From assembly GCA_963729295.1 (NCBI GenBank), contig CAVSNJ010000020.1:1-64000 (forward strand): a DNA stretch of 64,000 nucleotides, written 5' to 3'. Both the position numbers and the translations under genes were made by a program. The DNA comes from DATJLY01 sp963729295 (GTDB lineage Bacteria > Pseudomonadota > Alphaproteobacteria > ATCC43930 > CGMCC-115725). The notes beneath the pieces were generated by a model. That model did not search any database and had not been told where the DNA came from. It saw nothing but the letters and a program-made list of their open reading frames with translations. This document shows positions 43,799 to 52,086 of this stretch, one piece after another (position 1 is the stretch's first letter; each line of letters opens with the position of its first letter).

Positions 43799-45891
43799 GC
43801 CTCGCGCAGTTCCTGCATCCGCGCTCGATCGCGGTGATCGGCGCGACCGAGGGCGTCGAGAAGATCGGCGGCAGGCTGATGAGCAACCTGCTGCGCCACG
43901 CCTTTCCGGGCAAGCTCTATCCGATCAACCGCAACCGGCGCGAGGTGTGGGGCATCGTGGCATTTCCCGATCTTGCCACACTCCCCGAGACGCCGGACTT
44001 GGCGCTCGTCGCCATTCCGGCGGAAAGCGTGCTCGAGGTGATCGACGATTGCGCGCGTGCCGGCATCGTCAACGTCATGATCGCAAGCTCGGGCTTCGCC
44101 GATGCCGGCGCCGAAGGGGTGGCGCTTCAGGACCGCGTCGTCGCCGCGGCGCATGCGCGCGGCATCCGCCTCGCCGGCCCCAACACGCAAGGTTTCTTCA
44201 ACGTGCCGGAGCGCATCGCCGCAACCTTCAGCCCGGCCGTCAGCATCGATCCTGGCACGACCGGCAATCGCCGCCGCATCGGAGTCGTGTCGCAGAGCGG
44301 CGGCCTGGGCTTCTCGCTCTTCAATCGCGGGCGAGCCGACGGGCTCGATTTCAGCTCGATCGTCAGCATCGGCAATCAGTGCGACCTGGAGCTTGCCGAT
44401 TACGCCGACCTGCTCCTCGACGACGACGACACCAAAGTCGTGATGCTGTTCATCGAGGCGGTAAAGACGCCGGCGAAATTCATCGCGCTCGCGCACAAGG
44501 CGGCGGAGCGGGAGAAGCCGCTCATCGTCGCCAAGGTCGGCCGCTTCAAGGCCGCGGCACGCGCGGTCGCGTCGCACACCGGCAGCCTCAGCGGCGCCGA
44601 CAGCGCCTACGACGCGGTGTTCCGGCGCTGGGGCGTCATCCGCGCCGAAAGCGTCGAGGACATGCTCGACACGGCCGCGCTCTTCACGCGCCACAACTTG
44701 CCGCGCGGCAATCGCGTCGCGGTCGTCTCCGCCACGGGCGGGACGGCGGCGTGGCTCACCGATACCCTCGAGGCGCACGGGTTCGAGCTGCCGGAGATCG
44801 ACGCCGGGCGCCAGAAGCGCTTGATGGAGTTCATTCCGCCCTACGGGTCGCCGCGCAATCCGGTGGACATCACAGCCCAGGGGTTGCGGGGCTATGCGCC
44901 CGCGCTCAAGGTCGTGGCGGATTCGCCCGCTCACGACGCCTTCGTGCTGGCGATCACCTTGGCGCAGGAAGTGCGCATCGCGCGCGAGGGCGATGAGCTC
45001 GCGCAGATCATCCACGGCTCGCACAAACCGATGCTGGTCTATACCTATTCGAACGCATCCGACAAGGCCAAGGCGATGATGGCGGCGTGGGACCTGCATT
45101 ATTTCACGCGCATGCCGGGCGCGGCGCGCGCGCTCGAGGCGGGGCTCGCCTATCGCCGCTTCCTCGACACTTTCCACAGCGAGCCGGCGGCGGACGACAG
45201 GCCCTCGCCAGCGGCCGATGCGGCGCGGCGCTATCTGGCATCGCACGGAAAAATCCTGTGCGAATACGAGGCGGCGGAGCTTTTGGCGCTCTACGGCATC
45301 GCACTCGGCGGGCGGCTTGCGCGGAGCGCGGAGGAAGCGGTCGCGGCGGCGCAGGAGATGGGATATCCCGTGGCGCTCAAAGTGCAGTCGCCGCAGATCC
45401 CGCACAAGACCGCAGCGAACGGCGTGGCGCTCGGGATTTCCGACGATGCGGCGGCGCGGCGCGCTTATGCCGAAATCATCGGCAATGCGAAAAAATTCGC
45501 AAACCACGCCGACATTCGCGGCGTGCTCGTGCAGAAGATGGCGGAGCCTGGCATCGAGCTCATCGCCGGCATGGCGGACGACGTCGATTTCGGGCCCATC
45601 CTCATGTGCGGCGCGGGCGGCATCTATGCCGAGATCGTGCGCGACACCGCGTTCGCGCCGGCGCCGATCACCGAGCGCGAAGCGGACGCGATGATCGGGC
45701 GCATGCGCGCGGCGCGGCTTCTTGCGGGCACCACGGACCGGCGCGGCTTCGCGCGGCTCCTCGTTGCGCTCGGCCGGCTTGCCACCGACACGCGCGGCCT
45801 GATCGCGGAGATCGACGTGAACCCGGTGATCGTGACCGCGAGCGGTGCTGCGGCGGTCGATGCCCTCATCGTGCAGAAGGACAAACCATGA
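43795..45891 (+). CDS. ADP-forming acyl-CoA synthetase (acetate-CoA ligase family)
   Basis: The 698-residue protein fuses the alpha and beta parts of ADP-forming acyl-CoA synthetases: CoA-binding domain (HPRSIAVIGATEGVEKIGG, residues about 8-26), ligase-CoA domain with the phospho-His region ASHTGSLSGADSAYDA, and a C-terminal ATP-grasp domain (about 475-698, GYPVALKVQSPQIPHKT and ILMCGAGGIYAEI). It activates a carboxylic acid to its CoA ester with ATP, giving ADP and phosphate. In this operon it would feed the dehydrogenase pair. It overlaps both neighbours by ATGA. Confidence 0.9.
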   Translation: MSLAQFLHPRSIAVIGATEGVEKIGGRLMSNLLRHAFPGKLYPINRNRREVWGIVAFPDLATLPETPDLALVAIPAESVLEVIDDCARAGIVNVMIASSGFADAGAEGVALQDRVVAAAHARGIRLAGPNTQGFFNVPERIAATFSPAVSIDPGTTGNRRRIGVVSQSGGLGFSLFNRGRADGLDFSSIVSIGNQCDLELADYADLLLDDDDTKVVMLFIEAVKTPAKFIALAHKAAEREKPLIVAKVGRFKAAARAVASHTGSLSGADSAYDAVFRRWGVIRAESVEDMLDTAALFTRHNLPRGNRVAVVSATGGTAAWLTDTLEAHGFELPEIDAGRQKRLMEFIPPYGSPRNPVDITAQGLRGYAPALKVVADSPAHDAFVLAITLAQEVRIAREGDELAQIIHGSHKPMLVYTYSNASDKAKAMMAAWDLHYFTRMPGAARALEAGLAYRRFLDTFHSEPAADDRPSPAADAARRYLASHGKILCEYEAAELLALYGIALGGRLARSAEEAVAAAQEMGYPVALKVQSPQIPHKTAANGVALGISDDAAARRAYAEIIGNAKKFANHADIRGVLVQKMAEPGIELIAGMADDVDFGPILMCGAGGIYAEIVRDTAFAPAPITEREADAMIGRMRAARLLAGTTDRRGFARLLVALGRLATDTRGLIAEIDVNPVIVTASGAAAVDALIVQKDKP

Positions 45892-46682
45892 GCGACGAAC
45901 TGGTTTTCTCGGTCGAGGACGGCATCGCCACCATTCGCCTCAACCGGCCGGAGCGATTGAACGCCTTCACGCAGGACATGCTCGAGGCGTGGGCCAATGC
46001 CATCGAGACGGCAAAGCGCGAGCCCGAAATCCGCGTGGTCGTCTTGACCGGCACGGGGCGCGGCTTTTGCAGCGGCGGCGACGTGCGCCGCATGGGCGAA
46101 CGCCACCGCGAGGGCGAAAGCGCGTTCGAGCGCAAGACCGCGGTGCATGAGCGCATCCACCGCATCCCGCGCCTCCTCGAGGAACTCGACAAGCCCTATA
46201 TCGTCGCGATCAACGGCATCGCGACCGGCGCCGGGCTCGACATGGCGCTGATGGGCGACATCCGCTTCGCCGCGGCAAGCGCGCGCATGGCCGAGACCTA
46301 TATCCGCGTCGGCTTGATCGCGGGCGACGGCGGCACCTGGTTCCTGCCGCGGCTCGTCGGCACGGCGAAGGCGCTCGAACTCCTGTGGACCGGCGAATTC
46401 GTCGATGCGGCCGAGGCGATGCGGATCGGCCTCGTCAACAAGGTTCTGCCGGACGGCGAGCTCATGCCCTACACCTACGACTTCGCCAGGAAACTCGCAG
46501 GCCAGCCGTCGCTCACCTTGCGGCTGATGAAGCGCGCGGTCTATCAGGGGATGCGCATGGATCTGCGTGGCGCGCTCGACATGGTGTCCTCGCATCTGGG
46601 CGTCATCAGCACCACGAACGACCACCGCGAAGCCGTCGCCGCCTTCAACGAGAAGCGCGCGGCGAAATTCACCGATAGCTGA
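45888..46682 (+). CDS. Enoyl-CoA hydratase/isomerase-family protein
   Basis: The 264-residue protein has the crotonase fold: IRLNRPERLNAFTQDML, oxyanion-hole GRGFCSGGDVR and NGIATGAGLDMALMGD. The two hydratase glutamates are not conserved: the first position is Asp (GLDMAL) and the second appears as Tyr in AETYIRVGLIAGDGG. It is therefore unlikely to be a standard hydratase; isomerase, hydrolase or a variant hydration is more likely. It is last in the acyl-CoA operon, starting inside the synthetase stop (ATGA). Confidence 0.88.
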   Translation: MSDELVFSVEDGIATIRLNRPERLNAFTQDMLEAWANAIETAKREPEIRVVVLTGTGRGFCSGGDVRRMGERHREGESAFERKTAVHERIHRIPRLLEELDKPYIVAINGIATGAGLDMALMGDIRFAAASARMAETYIRVGLIAGDGGTWFLPRLVGTAKALELLWTGEFVDAAEAMRIGLVNKVLPDGELMPYTYDFARKLAGQPSLTLRLMKRAVYQGMRMDLRGALDMVSSHLGVISTTNDHREAVAAFNEKRAAKFTDS

Positions 46683-46685
46683 ATT

Positions 46686-47558
46686 TCACTGCGCCAGGAA
46701 ATGCTGGCAGATCTCGCTGCCGGTGGTCTTCCACACGCCGTCGTGCCGGCAGATGTAGGCGAGCGCCGCGTCGAGCGCGCCGATGCGGTGCGGCACGCCG
46801 CTGATGTATGGATGAAGCGCGATCGCCATCACGCGCCCCGACCCCGCGCCCTCGCGATAGAGCGTGTCGAACTGGCGGCAGATCATGTCCTGGAACTCGG
46901 GCGCCGTCATGTTCTGGCGCTCGTAGGCGGGCTTGTCGTTGACATCGTGGCTATAGGGCACCGAGACGATGCGGCGGCCGCCCTCGAGGGTCATCACATA
47001 AGGCTGGTCGTCGTTGACCCAGTCGCACACATATTCGACGCCGTTCTCGGCGAGGAGATCGAGCGTCGCCCATGTCTCCTGCAATCCCGAGCCGAGCCAG
47101 CCCTTCGGCCGGACGCCCGTCGCGCGCGCGATCTCGGCGCACGCGTCGCGGATGACGCGCACCTCCTCCTCGGGCGGGATCTCGTTCAAGCGCTTCGTGT
47201 TGGTCTCGTTGTGGCCCATCCATTCCCAGCGCCGCCTCTGGCCTTCGGCGATGATCTCGGGATGGCGCGCACACAGATTGCTGTTGAGCGCGACTGTGCC
47301 ACGAATGCCATAGCGGTCGAGCACCTCCATCAGGCGGAAGACGCCGATACGATTGCCATAATCGCGCACCGACCAGGACGGAACATCGGGGAGCTTGCCG
47401 CCGGTGCCGCCCGCGGCCGCGGGAACGCGATCGTCGAGCGCGAAGAACTCGATGTTGGGAATGACCCAGAGCGCAAGCCGCGCGCCGCCGGGCCAGGCCA
47501 GGGACTTGCGGCTAATGATCGGCGAATAGGGAAAAGGTCCGTAGGCGCCGGGCTTCAT
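46686..47558 (-). CDS. Polysaccharide deacetylase/PuuE-type amidohydrolase-fold protein
   Basis: The 290-residue protein has a NodB-like deacetylase fold in the version found in cofactor-independent allantoinases (PuuE) and related hydrolases: WPGGARLALWVIPNIEFF, DYGNRIGVFRLMEVLDRYGI, WEWMGHNETN and a C-terminal LHPYISGVPHRIG with the metal-binding His. It could hydrolyse an amide or an N-acetyl group; the substrate is unclear. The start at 47558 has GAGGAG eight nt upstream. It converges with the acyl-CoA operon (3 nt gap). Confidence 0.82.
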   Translation of the reverse strand: MKPGAYGPFPYSPIISRKSLAWPGGARLALWVIPNIEFFALDDRVPAAAGGTGGKLPDVPSWSVRDYGNRIGVFRLMEVLDRYGIRGTVALNSNLCARHPEIIAEGQRRRWEWMGHNETNTKRLNEIPPEEEVRVIRDACAEIARATGVRPKGWLGSGLQETWATLDLLAENGVEYVCDWVNDDQPYVMTLEGGRRIVSVPYSHDVNDKPAYERQNMTAPEFQDMICRQFDTLYREGAGSGRVMAIALHPYISGVPHRIGALDAALAYICRHDGVWKTTGSEICQHFLAQ

Positions 47559-47601
47559 CGCGTGCTCCTCATCGTTACGCGCGAGTTTACCCCCCACCCT
47601 G

Positions 47602-47624
47602 CCCTCCCCCTCAAGGGGGGAGGG
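47602..47624. repeat. REP-like palindrome after ahcY
   Basis: CCCTCCCCC and GGGGGAGGG are perfect 9-nt arms around TCAAG. It is the third copy of the CCTC-rich palindrome class in the window and lies directly downstream of ahcY, where it could also end transcription. Confidence 0.6.
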
Positions 47625-47636
47625 TTGGCGGTGCGA

Positions 47637-48926
47637 TCAGTAGCGGTAGTGGTCCGACTTGAAGGGCCCGGTATCGCTCATGCCGAGATATTCGGCCTGC
47701 TTCGCGGTGAGCTTCGTCAGGTGCACGCCGAGCTTTTCGAGATGCAGCGCCGCCACCTTCTCGTCGAGGTGCTTGGGCAGCGTGTAGACCTTCTTCTCGT
47801 AGATGTCGTGATGATTGAAGAGCTCGATCTGCGCCAGCACCTGGTTCGCGAACGACGTGCTCATGACGAAGCTCGGGTGCCCCGTGGCGCAACCGAGATT
47901 GACGAGCCGTCCCTGCGCCAGAACGATGAGGCGCTTGCCGTCGGGGAAGATCACCTCGTCGACCTGCGGCTTCACCTCTTCCCATTTCATGTTGCGCAGC
48001 GCCGCAATCTGGATCTCGCTGTCGAAATGGCCGATGTTGCAGACGATGGCGCGGTTCTTCATGCGCCGCATGTGGTCGAGCGTGATGACGTCGACATTGC
48101 CGGTGGCGGTGACGAAGATGTCGCCCAAGGGCGCCGCCTCTTCCATGGTGACGACCTGGAAGCCCTCCATCGCCGCCTGGAGCGCGCAGATGGGATCGAT
48201 CTCGGTGATCATCACGCGCGCGCCCTGGCCTTTGAGGCTTGCGGCCGAGCCCTTGCCGACCTCGCCATAGCCGGCGACGACGGCAACTTTGCCGGCGAGC
48301 ATCACGTCGGTTGCGCGCTTGATGCCGTCGATCAGGCTCTCGCGGCAGCCATAGAGATTGTCGAACTTCGATTTCGTCACGCTGTCGTTGACGTTGATCG
48401 CCGGCACCGCGAGTTTTCCCTGCCGCGCCATCTCGTAGAGCCGGTGCACGCCGGTCGTCGTTTCTTCGCTGATGCCGCGCACGTTCTTCAAGAGCTCGGG
48501 ATGTTTTTCATGCAGCATCTTGGTGGCGTCGCCGCCGTCATCCAGCACCATGTTGGGCGCCCAGCCGTCGGGGCCCTTCAAGGTCTGCTCGATGCACCAC
48601 TCGTATTCCTCTTCCGTCTCGCCCTTCCAGGCGAAGACGGGGATGCCCTTGGCCGCAATCGCCGCCGCGGCCTGGTCCTGCGTCGAGAAGATGTTGCACG
48701 AGCTCCAGCGCACGGTGGCGCCCAGCTCCATCAGCGTCTCGATCAGCACAGCGGTTTGGATCGTCATGTGCAGACAGCCGACGACGCGCGCGCCTTTCAA
48801 GGGCTTCTGCTTGCCATATTCCTGCCGCAGCGCCATGAGGCCGGGCATCTCGGTCTCGGCGAGCGAGATCTCGCGCCTGCCCCAGTCGGCGAGTTTGATG
48901 TCGGCGACCTTGTAGTCGTTGGCCAT
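47637..48926 (-). CDS. ahcY: Adenosylhomocysteinase (S-adenosylhomocysteine hydrolase)
   Basis: The 429-residue enzyme splits S-adenosylhomocysteine to adenosine and homocysteine, removing the inhibitor produced by methyltransferases. The NAD site AVVAGYGEVGKGSAASL, the substrate region CLHMTIQTAVLIETL and the C-terminal KSDHYRY are all present. The start at 48926 has GAGGAG upstream; longer in-frame starts give an atypical N terminus. It lies 10 nt after metK in the same direction, so synthesis of SAM and removal of its product are co-expressed. Confidence 0.96.
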   Translation of the reverse strand: MANDYKVADIKLADWGRREISLAETEMPGLMALRQEYGKQKPLKGARVVGCLHMTIQTAVLIETLMELGATVRWSSCNIFSTQDQAAAAIAAKGIPVFAWKGETEEEYEWCIEQTLKGPDGWAPNMVLDDGGDATKMLHEKHPELLKNVRGISEETTTGVHRLYEMARQGKLAVPAINVNDSVTKSKFDNLYGCRESLIDGIKRATDVMLAGKVAVVAGYGEVGKGSAASLKGQGARVMITEIDPICALQAAMEGFQVVTMEEAAPLGDIFVTATGNVDVITLDHMRRMKNRAIVCNIGHFDSEIQIAALRNMKWEEVKPQVDEVIFPDGKRLIVLAQGRLVNLGCATGHPSFVMSTSFANQVLAQIELFNHHDIYEKKVYTLPKHLDEKVAALHLEKLGVHLTKLTAKQAEYLGMSDTGPFKSDHYRY

Positions 48927-48936
48927 TACGAACTCC

Positions 48937-50103
48937 TCAGAACGCGCTCTTGAGCGCCGCGACGAGGTCGGTCTTCTCCCACGAGAAGCCACCGTCCGCC
49001 TCGGGCTTGCGGCCGAAATGGCCGTAGGCCGAGGTGCGCGCGTAGATCGGCTTGTTCAGTTGCAGATGGGTGCGGATGCCGCGCGGCGAAAGGTTCAGCA
49101 TGTCTTGCAGCACGCGCGACAGCTTGTCCTCGTCCACTTTGCCGGTGCCGGCCGTGTCGATATAGACCGAGAGCGGCTTCGCCACGCCGATCGCATAGGA
49201 AAGCTGGATGACGCAGCGCTCGGCCAAGCCCGCCGCCACCACGTTCTTGGCGAGATAGCGCGCGGCATAGGCGGCCGAGCGATCGACCTTGGAGGGGTCC
49301 TTGCCCGAGAACGCGCCGCCGCCATGCGGTGCTGCGCCGCCGTAAGTGTCGACGATGATCTTGCGCCCGGTGAGGCCGCAATCGCCGTCCGGACCGCCGA
49401 TCACGAAGCGGCCGGTCGGGTTGACGTAGAAATGCTCCTCATCGCACATCCAGCCTTTCGGCAGCACGCCGAGCACGAAGGGGCGCACGATCTCGCGCAC
49501 CTCCTTGTCGCCGATCGAGCCGTCGTGCTGCGTCGAGACCACGACCGAGGTCGCCTTGACCGGCTTGCCGTCGATATATTGCAGGCTCACCTGGCTTTTC
49601 GCGTCGGGGCCGAGCAGCGGCGCCTTGGCGGCATGGCGCGCGTTGGCGATCGCGCGCAGGATCTCGTGCGCATAAAAGATCGGCGCCGGCATGAGCTCGG
49701 GCGTCTCGGTGCAGGCATAGCCGAACATGATGCCCTGGTCGCCGGCACCCTCGTCCTTGTTGCCGGCGGCATCGACGCCCTGGGCGATGTCGCTCGACTG
49801 GGTATGGATGATGCATTCGATGTTGGCGCGGTTCCAATGGAACCCGTCCTGCTCATAGCCGATTTTCTTGATGGCGCCGCGCGCCAGCTCGATGAGCTTG
49901 TCGGGCGTCACCGATGCGGGTCCGCGCACTTCGCCCGCCATCACGACCCGGTTCGTCGTGCACAGCGTCTCGACGCCGCAATGCGACATCGGATCGGCGG
50001 CGAGGAAGGCATCGACCACTTCGTCGGAGATGCGGTCGCACACCTTGTCGGGATGCCCTTCGGCAACCAACTCGCTGGCGAAGACATAGTCGCGCTTGCT
50101 CAC
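48937..50103 (-). CDS. metK: S-adenosylmethionine synthetase
   Basis: The 388-residue enzyme makes S-adenosylmethionine from methionine and ATP. Signatures are complete: EGHPDKVCDRISD at the N terminus, GAGDQGIMFGYACTE (ATP loop) and GGGAFSGKDPSKVDRSAAY. It lies between the helix-turn-helix/methyltransferase gene (39 nt upstream) and ahcY. The short upstream gap carries a GGGCGCC-rich stem, too short for the known SAM riboswitches, so control may come from the promoter of the upstream gene. Confidence 0.96.
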   Translation of the reverse strand: MSKRDYVFASELVAEGHPDKVCDRISDEVVDAFLAADPMSHCGVETLCTTNRVVMAGEVRGPASVTPDKLIELARGAIKKIGYEQDGFHWNRANIECIIHTQSSDIAQGVDAAGNKDEGAGDQGIMFGYACTETPELMPAPIFYAHEILRAIANARHAAKAPLLGPDAKSQVSLQYIDGKPVKATSVVVSTQHDGSIGDKEVREIVRPFVLGVLPKGWMCDEEHFYVNPTGRFVIGGPDGDCGLTGRKIIVDTYGGAAPHGGGAFSGKDPSKVDRSAAYAARYLAKNVVAAGLAERCVIQLSYAIGVAKPLSVYIDTAGTGKVDEDKLSRVLQDMLNLSPRGIRTHLQLNKPIYARTSAYGHFGRKPEADGGFSWEKTDLVAALKSAF

Positions 50104-50142
50104 GTTGCTGCTCCTTCTGCTGGCGCCCTCGTGCGGCGCCCG

Positions 50143-51567
50143 TTAGACCGCGTCCCGCTTCCTCGAGATGACATAGGATTCGTCCCAGAACCACAAGCCA
50201 CCGTGCTTTCTTAGCACCTCGCCGGTCGCGTCGAGATAATTCGTGCTCCCGATCACTTCCGAAAGGCGCTGATCGTCGATCTGCGCCACATAGATGGCGG
50301 CGTTCCAGGCGGCGAAGAGGGTGGACGTGCCGATCGTCGAGCTGACCTCGGACGGCAGCGTGTGCATCGAGTACTTGAACAGCGAGCGCGCGTCGGAATA
50401 GGCGTTGAAATTGAGGCCCCGCGCCGCCGATCCAAGCTCCGCCTTGGTCTGGCGCAGGAGCTGGTGCCGGTCGGTGGTGAAGGGATTTTCGCCCGGCCAC
50501 ACGCGCTGGATAATCTCGAGGCCGGGATCTTGGCCATGCGAATGGATGCCGATGAGCCGGCCGCCGGGCGCAAGCGCCTTCGCCAAGGGCGCCAGCACGC
50601 GCTTCGCCTTGAAGTCCAACGGCGCCCGCGCGCGATAGGGCTGGGACGCGATGACGAGATCGAAATCGGCGCGCGTGCTGCCGCGGCGCGGGCGCACGCC
50701 GTCGAGGAGAAACTTGTGGTCGTCGCGATAGAGCACGAGCACGACCGGCTTCTCGTAGATCGGGTTGCCGGATTTGCCGACCTTGGCCTTCCAGTTCTCG
50801 GCGAGGAACGGCTGCAACGCGGTGATCTGCTCCTCGAAATCGTGCGCCGACGTGCCGAGGAGCGGCGCCTCGTGCCACACGAGGCTCGTCGCCGCGGTCA
50901 CCGAATTGGGCGTGAGCCACGGCGCTTCGGCGTAATACATGTTGGTGATGACGAGCACGGTCGCCGGATGCTCGCAGAACCGGTCGGGCATCTTCTCGAG
51001 CGCGAGCCGCACGTCCTCGAGGCTGATCTCCTTGCCGACGACATGGAGCGGGATGGTGGGGAAGCGGTTGTGGGTCGCGCGCATGACGCGCGTCAGCACG
51101 GTGCCATCGCCGATGCCGGCATCGAAAATCCGCAAGCTCGGCGGCCGCGGGTGGATATTGGCAAGCTCCATCGCGACCCGGTCGGCAATCACCCATTTCT
51201 CGCCGCAGGTGGTGACGAAGAGCAGGTATTTCTGACGGTTGTCGTAGAAGCGGAAGCTCTTTTCCGCCGAGGCGGGCTCGGGCGAGCCGACCGGCGCCGA
51301 TGGCAGCGGGCGGGGCGCCGCAAGCGCTGGCGCGGCGGCGGAAGCGGGCGCGGCTTGGCGCTGCGAGCCGGCGGGCCGTGCCGTCTCGCCATTGTCCTTC
51401 ATGAAAGCCATCACCCGCTCCACGGTCTCGATCGTCACGCGCCCGCCAAAGCGCAGCCGATTCACGAGCTTGCCGTCGTTGACCGCAAGCCGGCCAAACG
51501 TCGATTCGGCGATGCCGAATTGCCGGCAATAACCCGAGATCTCCCGGAGGAGGGTCTGGCTGTCCAA
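50143..51567 (-). CDS. Helix-turn-helix/SAM-dependent methyltransferase fusion upstream of metK
   Basis: From TTG 51567 the product has 474 residues. Residues about 1-55 look like a DNA-binding helix bundle (FGIAESTFGRLAVNDGKL, then RFGGRVTIETVERVMAFM), as in small regulators encoded before metK in other alphaproteobacteria. A Pro/Ala-rich linker (about 65-95) follows, then a Rossmann methyltransferase domain with SAM motif LRIFDAGIGDGTVLTRV and a long, unusual C-terminal part (SQPYRARAPLDFKAK, HSHGQDPG). GGGAGG lies 10 nt before TTG, and a promoter-like pair lies upstream; an ATG at 51690 is the alternative but would put that promoter inside the gene. It may sense or use SAM. Confidence 0.72.
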   Translation of the reverse strand: MDSQTLLREISGYCRQFGIAESTFGRLAVNDGKLVNRLRFGGRVTIETVERVMAFMKDNGETARPAGSQRQAAPASAAAPALAAPRPLPSAPVGSPEPASAEKSFRFYDNRQKYLLFVTTCGEKWVIADRVAMELANIHPRPPSLRIFDAGIGDGTVLTRVMRATHNRFPTIPLHVVGKEISLEDVRLALEKMPDRFCEHPATVLVITNMYYAEAPWLTPNSVTAATSLVWHEAPLLGTSAHDFEEQITALQPFLAENWKAKVGKSGNPIYEKPVVLVLYRDDHKFLLDGVRPRRGSTRADFDLVIASQPYRARAPLDFKAKRVLAPLAKALAPGGRLIGIHSHGQDPGLEIIQRVWPGENPFTTDRHQLLRQTKAELGSAARGLNFNAYSDARSLFKYSMHTLPSEVSSTIGTSTLFAAWNAAIYVAQIDDQRLSEVIGSTNYLDATGEVLRKHGGLWFWDESYVISRKRDAV

Positions 51568-51618
51568 GCTGGCGAAACCTCCCGCCCCGCGACTCTGCGG
51601 CCGCTGGGCGACGCCAGG

Positions 51619-51703
51619 ATGAAACCGTGCCAGTGGGCTTGGGTCAAGAACAATCATGCCCACTTCAAACGTGGGCAATTTAGTGGGCATTAATCAGTGG
51701 GCA
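51619..51703 (-). promoter_or_regulatory. Promoter with five GTGGGC motifs
   Basis: On the minus strand TTGACC (51647-51642) and TTTCAT (51624-51619) are 17 bp apart. The plus-strand heptamer GTGGGCA occurs at 51671, 51683 and 51697, its inverse TGCCCAC at 51657-51663, and GTGGGCT at 51633 between the two promoter boxes. Centre spacing upstream is 14, 12 and 14 bp. This density suggests a multi-site regulator binding region for the operon. Confidence 0.6.
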
Positions 51704-51713
51704 AAACCATTCG

Positions 51714-51729
51714 GTGGGAGGCTTCCCAC
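51714..51729 (-). terminator. Hairpin after rpmB
   Basis: GTGGGA-GGCT-TCCCAC is a perfect 6-bp-arm hairpin 13 nt after the rpmB stop. A short T-run follows on the minus strand (GGTTTT) but not directly, so termination is only possible. The arms also resemble the GTGGGC motifs next to it. Confidence 0.4.
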
Positions 51730-51742
51730 GGGAGGCGGAAAA

Positions 51743-52036
51743 TCAGGGCGCTGCCCGCTTCGCCGCGGCGCGCGCGATCCGCCGCTTGAGGTGTTTCGCC
51801 TCGGCCGTGAGATGCGCGGCCGGCGTCGTCCTCAAGTAGGCGTCGATGCCGCCGTTCTTCTCGATCGTACGGATGGCGTGCGCGGTCAGCCGCATCGGCA
51901 CCGCGCCCAGCGCATCGGACAGAAGGGTCGTCTGCTGCAAATTGGGCAGGAAGCGGCGCTTCGTCTTGTTGTTGGCGTGGCTGACATTGTTGCCCACCAG
52001 CGCGCCTCGGCCCGTGATCGAACACCGTCTCGACAT
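51743..52036 (-). CDS. rpmB: 50S ribosomal protein L28
   Basis: The 97-residue protein is a standard alphaproteobacterial L28: MSRRCSITGRGALVGNNVSH at the start, SHANNKTKRRFLPNLQ and a basic C terminus (LKRRIARAAAKRA). Two Cys-type zinc motifs of other L28 forms are absent. It lies between meaB (50 nt upstream) and the helix-turn-helix/methyltransferase gene. Confidence 0.97.
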   Translation of the reverse strand: MSRRCSITGRGALVGNNVSHANNKTKRRFLPNLQQTTLLSDALGAVPMRLTAHAIRTIEKNGGIDAYLRTTPAAHLTAEAKHLKRRIARAAAKRAAP

Positions 52037-52086
52037 GAATTCAGCCCCGATGAGCGGAAGGCGCGGGTTCTAGGGAAAGATGCGGC

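Noticed and set aside
50104..50142. SAM riboswitch before metK
   Set aside because: The gap is only 39 nt and shows a simple GGGCGCC stem; the conserved cores of the SAM-II or SAM/SAH classes could not be recognised.
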